From: Heligmosomoides polygyrus polygyrus
Taxonomy: Eukaryota > Nematoda > Chromadorea > Rhabditida > Heligmosomidae
Assembly: GCA_947396885.1 (NCBI GenBank)
Contig: OX377202.1
Coordinates: 63,274,643-63,338,642, forward strand
Direction of reading: 5' to 3'
DNA: 64,000 nt
Position 1 is the stretch's first letter; each line of letters starts with the position of its first letter. Shown in pieces: positions 37,301 to 46,300 of this stretch. The notes beneath the pieces are model-generated. The model ran no database searches, was not told the DNA's origin, and was given only the letters and a program-made list of their open reading frames with translations. The position numbers and the translations under genes are program-made.

Positions 37301-40300
37301 AGCGGAGGCGTCTGAGATGTGGACTTGTAGACCTGTTGGTTTCCAACCTAATGTTGACATTTACTCGCGTCTCGTAACCTGGAGAGCTTTGCTGAAACTG
37401 CAATCAATCGAAAGTGTCAACGATTTCGGAGCTAAAAAAGTTGTCGGAAATGGAATTTGCCTTAGTGCATCTAACGCAGCGACCGGTTCCGTCTCGACAG
37501 AGCAGACTGCCTTCTTTAGGTGGATGAACATAAGGCACAGCGGCAGCTTGTACTCTCGCGATACGTCGATGAGCTCCGTGGTGGTGTGTATCAGGGGTGT
37601 GCGTTTAACGATTTACCGAATTCATCGGCATTTTTCGTTAAGTTTTTTTTACGAAATTTAATACAATTTAACGGAAAGTTAACGACGGAAATTTCCGTTA
37701 AATTGCATTAACGACATTTACACAGCGTTTTAGAAATTTTGCTTCCTCTTCATGTAAATTGAATTTTTGGACGAGTTGCAGTCGCAGTATCGTTGGAAAC
37801 CCTCTACTTACCGATTCAGTGGAAATGTGCAGTCGACATCGTCCTTATATTTCGAAAACTGCTGGCGTTTTCTTTCTCATTGACCAACTTATTTGGGTGC
37901 GCGCCCGCTCTTCTCTGCGGTAGTTTCGCCCTTTTGGATTCTTTACTAGGACCTGTTCTTCGCGCAGCATCAGGTGATGAAATTGTATGGTTAGGTTCAA
38001 GCGACATAGAACCCTGTAACTGTCAAAGCGTGGCTGCTGGTGCTGGCATTGCTTCGCTGAATTTCATGCCGTGCATGTCAACGATATTGCTTCCTCCTTC
38101 GCTTCTTCGATGGCTCTTTTGGCTGTTTTCTTTGGGAGAAGCAGTGTACAGGTGAAACAGTGAACTTGAAAGCAATAAAATTAATCTAAAAAGAGAAGTC
38201 GATGACCACTCTTCGTCAATTTCTATATACAAGTGCTCCGTCACCCCTATCGGCACGGCTCGCACTTGCATGTTTCGCGCGATGTTGTTGTATCACTAAG
38301 CTAAGTACAATCACATCAAGCTAGCTGCTCTACTTGTACAGTCTTTTCCTCCCCACCTAGGAGTACAAAAGGCTCGCAGTACGTACACTATATAATATGA
38401 TAGGGCGATCTATTGGTTCCTCACTACTGGTCCTCCCTTTGAAACGGTTCCCCATTACTGGTACTGGCCCCCCTCAATGATCCCCCTTAGCAGACGACGT
38501 CCTTGGCACGTCTTCCTGAATCCCCAAACGCGTTGAGGGAAGTCTTTGGCACGTCCTTTGAGTCCCAGGCACGTCATGCTATGTATTCCGCAAGTCTTCT
38601 AAATCCCCTGAAACGTCGAAGAAGTCTGGCCATTTTCCGCTATTCACGAGACCCGTAATTTGATCAATATCGATAGACGGCGATCGATGCTTCAAAAACG
38701 AACTTTAAATTCGTGTTAAGCGACCTCGGCTAACCTCAGGGGTAAAGTTTCCGACCGCCTGGACGACATCCACAAAAAATCGATAGTTTGACCAATATCG
38801 ATTGATGGCGAGCGATACTTCAAAAACAAACTTCAGATTCGTATTGAGCTACCTCGATTACCCCCGGCTAAAGTTTTCAGGCAGGTAGAAGAAGTCTGGG
38901 TATTTTCCGCTATTTTCGCGACCCATAATTTGATCAATATCGATTGATGGCAATCGATACTTCAAAAAAGAACTTCATATTTCGTGTTGAGCGACCACGA
39001 TTACCCCTAGGGCTGAAGTTTCAGACCGCTTGAACGAAATCCACAGAAATCGATAATATCGATCGATATCGATTGCCCCTGCTGTGAAGGCCTTCCGTCG
39101 ATGATCAACTAAATCCCTATGCATGGTTGCCGACGTGTTCGGCTTCTCAGTACCCCCACTCCTGTTGTGACGGACGAAAACACGCACACACACACACACA
39201 GCTCCTTTATATATAGTGGAATGATAAGGTAAGCATAAAAACTGGGGTAGGTAAGATTTACGAAGAGCTTTGAAGGTTCAGATCGGGCTCTGGAAAAAAA
39301 TTTCTTCTATGTCCATGGGTTTTCTCGATAATTTGCGAATTTACTGTTACACCGTTCAGCAACCCAAAATATGCTCTAAAGAAACAAGAAGATATTGGTA
39401 AATCTAAGACATAATCGAACCTCAGTCAAATCTGCTGCACAGTATGGTAGCAGATGCTTCAAGAAGAAAATCAGAGCGGTCAGTTACTGAAAGTCGTGAA
39501 AAAGTGACAGTGGCGAATTCTACGTGCAGGAATTAAAGGACAAACAGGATAAAGGACGGCGCTATTCAAACCCTTTTGGGATGCGCCACGAATTCTACTT
39601 CTACAGAATTTTGTGGAGGTGATTTCAATGCGTATTTATCGAAACAATGGCTTAGGATGGCCAGCCGATGAGCGAGTCAGCGCTTTATCCTTCCCAGACA
39701 CGTCTGGTACCAATTCACCGACCCCGGAGGGATGGAAGGCTTGGTTGGCCTGGGCGAAAAATCCGAACCAGGAAACTGGTATCGGGTGCACGCGACCGTC
39801 GGCGCCTCCTCCGCCCTTACATGGGAGGATTTAGGAAAGGATAAACACAGGATGGGATACTTTAATATATGACGAGAAATATTCTTTTAAAATTGAAATC
39901 TACGCCATTTGGTGGTAAAGGCAAAAATACTCAATGCAGTAAAATTCGATTCGATTAAGATTTGGTCAACCAAAGGTCCGTGCTCGTGTATTCTATTCTC
40001 TACTGTATAGAGCGAATGCAGATTATTTAAAAAGTTTTGTCAGGACAAATGAAATCGCTCGAAAAATGTTGAGCCGTGCTACTGTGAATATGACTTTGGA
40101 TCTTTCCAGGAGCTTTCCAGAAGTCACCAACTAAACGAGCTAGGCATAGTAATAAATTTGCTATTTTAGAAGTCTTGTTACTGCTTGGCTTTAGAATCTT
40201 AATGATTTTTCTCGCTTAGCAATTTTATTCCACGCCGCTCTGACGCGCCCGTTAGCGGTTGCTGCCTAACACACAGCTCCTATTATAGGAAGATAGCGTG

Positions 40301-43300
40301 CCATGTGAAGATTAGTCTGAGTCGACACAACAATGAATTGCAGAAGATCATGAGAGATGGGTAGAGCGGAAATCCCTCATTGAATGTTACTTCAAGACTA
40401 AACTGGACCACGGGGAGCACCAGAGCGGGTGATGTGGCCAGCGCATTAGTTCCATCTGAGCTGTTCGCCAAAAAGTGCTAGTGCGCACTCGTGACTGCGT
40501 GGGTTCGAAAAACAGAAAACCTAGTCTTTTGCTCCGCCCAGGAAGGAAATCCGCACGTTTGGACTCATGATTAACGTCGTCCAGCGTCTGACCCCCCGTG
40601 TTGCAGGCCCTTGAGGTGCAGCGTATTTTGGGTAGACAGTGGAAGTGTCGTCAAGTGCGTGATGATGTTCGGTTCCTATGGAAGTTTCATCGAGAGGAAG
40701 CGTAATGAAGCCGGTTGCCTTGGTACGATGGGAAATAAGGCCGAGCTCCTAGGTGCCTCTTCCTCGTTAAGTTGCTCGAAAATGACTCTCCAGTCTTTCG
40801 GAACCACACTATGGTTATATTGAATATCAAGCTCTTCACTTTTTATGCTAGTACTAAGGTGATTTTGCCCAAGATCGTTTAAATACTATTCGCTGTATTA
40901 CATATTATTTCTGTATTATGTTCTAATGTCTTGCATTGAATCTCTGAACATTAGAAAACACGGCTCTACTGCTTAGTTCTTCTTCACAGTGATGTCACAC
41001 GATCTTCTCACAGTTTTGCTGGTGTTAATTGTTGAAGTTGTTCAAGATACTTTTAGGGTTACTGTGCCATTCTCTATCATAGGTGCATTAAAATTTGGTG
41101 AATTGAAATAAATAAATAAATACCATTTTCCTTTTAAGCACGGCATTTTCATTGAAAAGTAAACATATCTAAAATCAAAATGGCACTTTATAACAAAGGC
41201 AGAATAAGCGTTTGTTTTAAGTGAAGGCAAATGCTAAATAAGTCTTAAGAGGAAGTGTGTACACTTTTGAGTGAACACAGAATGCCTATCTCTCAATTCC
41301 TTTGGCCAAAGCAGCATCTCGGATCCATTCTGAAGTGCACCGATACAAGGAGCTCTTCATGTGGAGAGATGATATTGTGCACACGTCCTGTACATTGCAG
41401 CGCTTATTTAATTCGTAGTGTAGACGCTGTCTATCTGAAGTTGGAGAAGGAAAGCGAAAGCGCAATGATGGTGTGGCTCTTCCATTCTGTCATTTCTTGA
41501 TTTGTGCGCATCTGAACAGCAGTTACACTATCATTCAAGTATTTAATAGACCAGACGTTCAACGGCCTGCTGGCCGCCAAACGTCTGGTTGGGGCTTCGC
41601 CCCAAACCCGGAGTATAGAACACCCCGAACGTCTTCTTCTCCTCTTTAGGCCTTCTCTCATTCATTAAAAAACTTGTCAGCCCCCCCCCCTCCCCTTCCT
41701 CGGTCCCTACTACTACAACCACCTTCACTGGACCTCCCTTTGTCCCCTCTTCGCTGGTTATCCTATCCTTCACCGATCCACATTACTGGTCCCACCCTCA
41801 CTGGTCCCCTTTTAACTCATCAACCCTTTTCCGATCCCCCTTCACTGGCCCCTTCCCCCCCCCCCCCCCCCCCACTACCTCACCGGTGCCCATTGCTGGT
41901 CCCTTCCTCAGCGGTCCCCCTTCACCTGGTCCTCTCTTCACTGGTCAACATTCTACCGTCCTCCTTTCACTGGACCCCTCCCCTGCTTCACCGGTCCACC
42001 CTTCACTGGACCACTCCTCCCCCCCCCCCCTTACCGGCCCCATTGCTGGTTTCACCTTCACTGGTCCCTCCTTTATTGGTCAACCCTTTACCGCTCCCCC
42101 TTACTGGAACCCCATTCTTCACCGGTCCCCAATTACTGGTCCCACCTTCACTGGTATCACGTCGTCTGAATCCGGAATCCTCGCGCGACAGCGGTGACAC
42201 CTCTTCCAAACCCGGTGGCCTGTTGAACAACGTAAGTGACATGTGTTCTCGACCCTAACGTGCTTTGCGCGACATCGGTGACACGTCGTCTGAATCTGGA
42301 AGGCCCTTCGCGACATTGGTGACACCTCTTCTGAATGCAGGCACCTGATGAGCGACGTCGGTGACATGTCTTCTCAAGTCGGACGTGGTTTGCGCGCCAT
42401 CGTTGACACGTCGTGTGAATCCGGAACCCCTAGCGCGACATCGGTGACACTTCGTCTGAATGCAGGCACCTGATGAGCGACGTCGGTGACATGTCTTCTC
42501 AAGTCGGACGTGGTTTGCGCGACATCGTTGACACGTCGTGTGAATCCGGAACCCCTAGCGAGACATCGGTGACACGTCGTCTGAATCCAGACAGGCCTTT
42601 CGCGACATCGGTGACACCACTTCTAAACCCAGGCACCTGATGAACGACGTCGGTGACGTCTTCTCAAGCCGGACCTGCATTGCGCGATATCGGTGACACC
42701 TCTTCTCAACCTGAACGTCCTTTGCGCGACATCGGTGACATGTCGCCTGAACATGGACGCCCGTCGACAACTACAACAGTTGACAAACTGGTGACAACTG
42801 CAACCTCCTCCCCCCCCCCCCCTTCCCCACACTTCCTCCCAACACACTCCCCCAGCACTTCTGTTCAAACAAACCCACACACAAACTCACCCACAGACAA
42901 ACGACCGTTCTCGCTTATATATAGTAGGATAGGATAATACAATGCAAAGAATGACTACGCGATGCAGTCTCTCTATACAACACGTCTGCAAATTCATTCA
43001 CCTTCAGCACTCCAGAATTAACCTAAAAATGTTGTTTGAGGTCAAGCATCAAGAATTTTGAGTTTAACAAGAGCGTAGCTCTTTCATTAAGACCCTCTGC
43101 AAAGGTGAATTTTTATGATTTTCTTTAGAAAGCGGTAATCTTAACTTGGTAAGACAGTCACTGTTTAAAACTTGAATACGAAATACCCATTTTATTTCTA
43201 ACAGTGTCCGTTTCGAAGTGAAAAATGTTACGTTAAAGGGAATGTGGCATATTAATGAAGATCGAGAAAAGGATTATCGAATCCGGCAATAAACGTGGCT

Positions 43301-46300
43301 TCTACAGCTATCTTAATTGCAAGTTAAAGTGCCAAAGGCCCATTCCTTACATCTACCGGAGCGGTCTGCTGGTCTGATGAAGAAAAGGCCGAAATCTTGG
43401 CTAGCAGCTTTGAGCAGGTCTTCACGAGAGAGGAGGAGTGTGATGCAAGTGTTGGAAGTCATAGTTCCCGCCATGACATCGTTTCCGCCATGACATTATG
43501 AAAGACTCGGTAGGGTTCTTTGCTGGGGAGATACAGACATTAATCTCTAGTTGGCCCAGTTCTTCCTCTCTAAGCCCTGGTTTAGGCAGGCAGCAGAGTC
43601 TTGCGTGTGCCGCGGACCCGCCATGACAACGGCGGGTGGTTCGGCTCTGCGAGGGTTACTGTACGCAATACTGCGTACTTTTGCCGGCAGTTGCGACCTC
43701 TGGGAATGTGAAAGATGTCGTAAGGAAAACGCTTTTTCTTTTGTGAAGAAGCGTTTTCGAAGTTAAGTTAGGAGTTCTTGAATCTAAGCACCGAAATCTA
43801 ATAGAACACTTCTGATAACTCAACAGTTCTGTGCAATTTTGCGCTTGCTCTCACTTTTGTCGATCTACCCTCACTAATAATTCCTCGCTTTACAAGCAGC
43901 TCGAAGATAATGTGGTAGCCCTTGTGATGACAGCATGACCTCCGATGCCTTGTTGAGTCCGGGAAGTCTGTCCGATGCAGTTATAGCTCATATGGTGGGA
44001 TACTAAAAAGAACGGTCTGCGTTGTTGTTGCATTTTTGTGCAAAGGTTTTCCCTAAACCTCAGACGAGTAACTTGTTACTGGAGGGCCACGGAGATTTTC
44101 AGTGCAATTAAGGTTACCTAATATCGTGCTAAAGTTTTTTTGCGTTATGTTTTGAGTGCAGGATTCCATACGCTTCCATTTGTCGACACTATCGGTGACT
44201 ATACTGTTGGTTGTCAAGCTCCTTTATGGACAGAAGTTATGCACCAACCCACTTTATCCCTAGCATGTAGATTCGTTTTAAAAATGTTTAGAATAGATGA
44301 ACCATAATGGACACCCTTCTATCACGCCCTCCGGCGGGTCTCACCCGCAGTTCCTGGCGCTGCGGGTGAAAGCCGCCGTGAATTGCGGCAGCCCTCGGGG
44401 ACCTTTGCGTGCGGCGGCTCCGCGACAACTTGTCCGCGCCGCGGCTTCCACCACAGTGGCAGCGTGGTTCCCGCTACGGCGGGAGCGATATGGACGAGTT
44501 CTCGGGGTGCTGCCGCGAGACTCTGTAGAGGCCCCTATAGTTGCGCCGCTGCGTGGCTCGCCACCATAGTAGGAATAGATATCGATCGGATGGCGCGAAA
44601 AATCGATATCTATGGCGACCGTCACGCCGCGCCGCGAGGCGGCGCAAGTATAAGGCCCCTGTTATACTCCCGCGGGAGCTTCCGCGGATGGGCGGAAATC
44701 GCGTCAGGACCCCGCGCCGGGTCACTCGTCGCGCCTCGCCACGCCCGCCTCCGCCGTGCACCATTGACCCGCGGACGTTCCGCGGATGCTCCCGCGGGAG
44801 TATAACAGAGGCCTAAGGCCAGCAGCAGAGTCTGCGGGTGCCGCGGGCCCGCCATGACAACGGCGGGTGGTGCAGCCTCGCGACGCAATACTGCGTACTT
44901 TTGCCGGGAGGAACGAAGAAATGCATTTTTTCAGGGTAAGACTAGAGGGAAGGGGGGAGAGTTGTAAGTAGCAAGCTGAGTGCTGTTGTTGCTCCTAACA
45001 TTTGTACGTCAACGGCTTACGATTATGATTCGTTAGTATACATTGCATCCGATCGAAAATTTCGGATAACGCAAATTCCTCGAACCACGGATTTCTGGTT
45101 GAATTTGACAACGGAAATTCCGTGGGCCCGGTCTTTTGAATATTTCAGAAACGAGCAATTTCGCGGGCCATGAGTTTTTGGAGATTCGGAACGGGGTATC
45201 CGAAAATGATTGATTCGGATCCAATGTATCCTGCTTAGAATTGACGATATTTGCACAATGACGCTGAGCCTTGGCCTTCTCTCCGTCCATCTTTCACGCT
45301 CCTTTTAGATTCTGTATCTAACTTTTATGTTCGCGGCGTGTTAGGATCCCCATTAGCGCAGTCGGAGGAGGTGCCGGCTGTCATTGATCTAGGCAAATGT
45401 TTTGTGTTAAACGTTACTTCGTGTATTTATTTATTCAATACGCTACATAAGGTAGACATCAGAGAAAAATTGAATAAAATAATTAATTAAATTATTTTTA
45501 ATTAATCAAATTTGCACATGCCACGTAGTCGATTGGAGAAGGCGCTAACTCATGTGTGCACCTCAAATCAGACCTATTAGTTCGGGTCCCGCCGAGGCTA
45601 GCCGAGCCTTTCACCCCACAGGGACCGGTAAAAAGGCGCCGGATTTGTCTGGGAATGATAGAGCACTGATTCCATCCATCGACTGACCCCAGCGTGTCTT
45701 GCATGAGTCAGATACGAATTCAAGTTGACACTTCAATGTATCCCATTTAATGAAGCTTCCAACGGTCGGGAACAAAAGAAAACCCCCCTCCTTCCATGCT
45801 TCCTATCTGGTCACGCCCTCCAGCGGGTCTCAGCCGCAGCTCCTGGTGCTGCGGGTGAGAGCCGCCGTGAACCGCGGTAGCCCTCGAGGACCCTTGCGTG
45901 CGGCGGCTCCGCGACAACTCGTCCGCGCCGCGGCTTCCACCACAGTGGCAGCCGGGTCCCACTGCGGCGGGAGCGATTTGGACGAGTTCTCACGGTGTTG
46001 CCGCGAGACTCTGTAGAGGCCCTAAACCAGGCCTAACTCCTGATGGCATTCCCTTGAAGATCGTTAAAGATAAAATTGAATACATCGCCGGTCAACTGGA
46101 ATATTTATTTAATTTGAGTTTTATTAGGTCTGAAGTGCAAATGAGATACATAGAGGAAGGCAGTGGTTATTCCTATCTCCAAAAAGCCTCCCTGTTCCAA
46201 TCCGGATAACTTCCCACCGATCAGCATCACTTCAGTGTTCGCTCGGACTTCGAAAAAACATTGAAGAAGAGAATTGTGACCATTTAATGGAGCATTAAGT

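Larger units (their letters stand above)
38230..39220 (-). mobile_element. Helitron-like element C, about 1 kb
   Basis: The 3' module (38,230-38,560) aligns along its whole length with those of elements A and B but is more diverged, and its terminal hairpin is partly decayed (GTGCCGATAGGGGTGAC). It ends in CACTTG followed by host T. The proposed 5' start is TCCACTATATATAAAGGAGC at 39,220, related to the B and D starts, but the preceding base is T, not A. The interior carries degenerate ATCGAT-containing repeats. Confidence 0.7.
41551..42929 (-). mobile_element. Helitron-like element D, 1.38 kb
   Basis: On the minus strand it begins A|TCCTACTATATATAAGCG. It ends with a CGGCC-AGCA-GGCCG hairpin, 12 bases, then CTGG|T. 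The canonical CTRR end, the A|T target and the hairpin position all fit a Helitron. A further hairpin (TTGGGGC-GAA-GCCCCAA) and a 9-bp inverted repeat (CCAGACGTT/AACGTCTGG) lie beside the 3' end. The 5' end is related to that of element B, the 3' module is different, and the interior is made of two minisatellites. No coding sequence was seen. Confidence 0.85.

Noticed and set aside
38610..38650. CCTGAAACGTCGAAGAAGTC as another hairpin-GAAAC motif
   Set aside because: There is no paired stem before GAAAC; the similarity is accidental.
41674..42258. 194-codon proline/serine-rich ORF
   Set aside because: Produced by CACTGGTCCC repeats and C runs inside Helitron-like element D.
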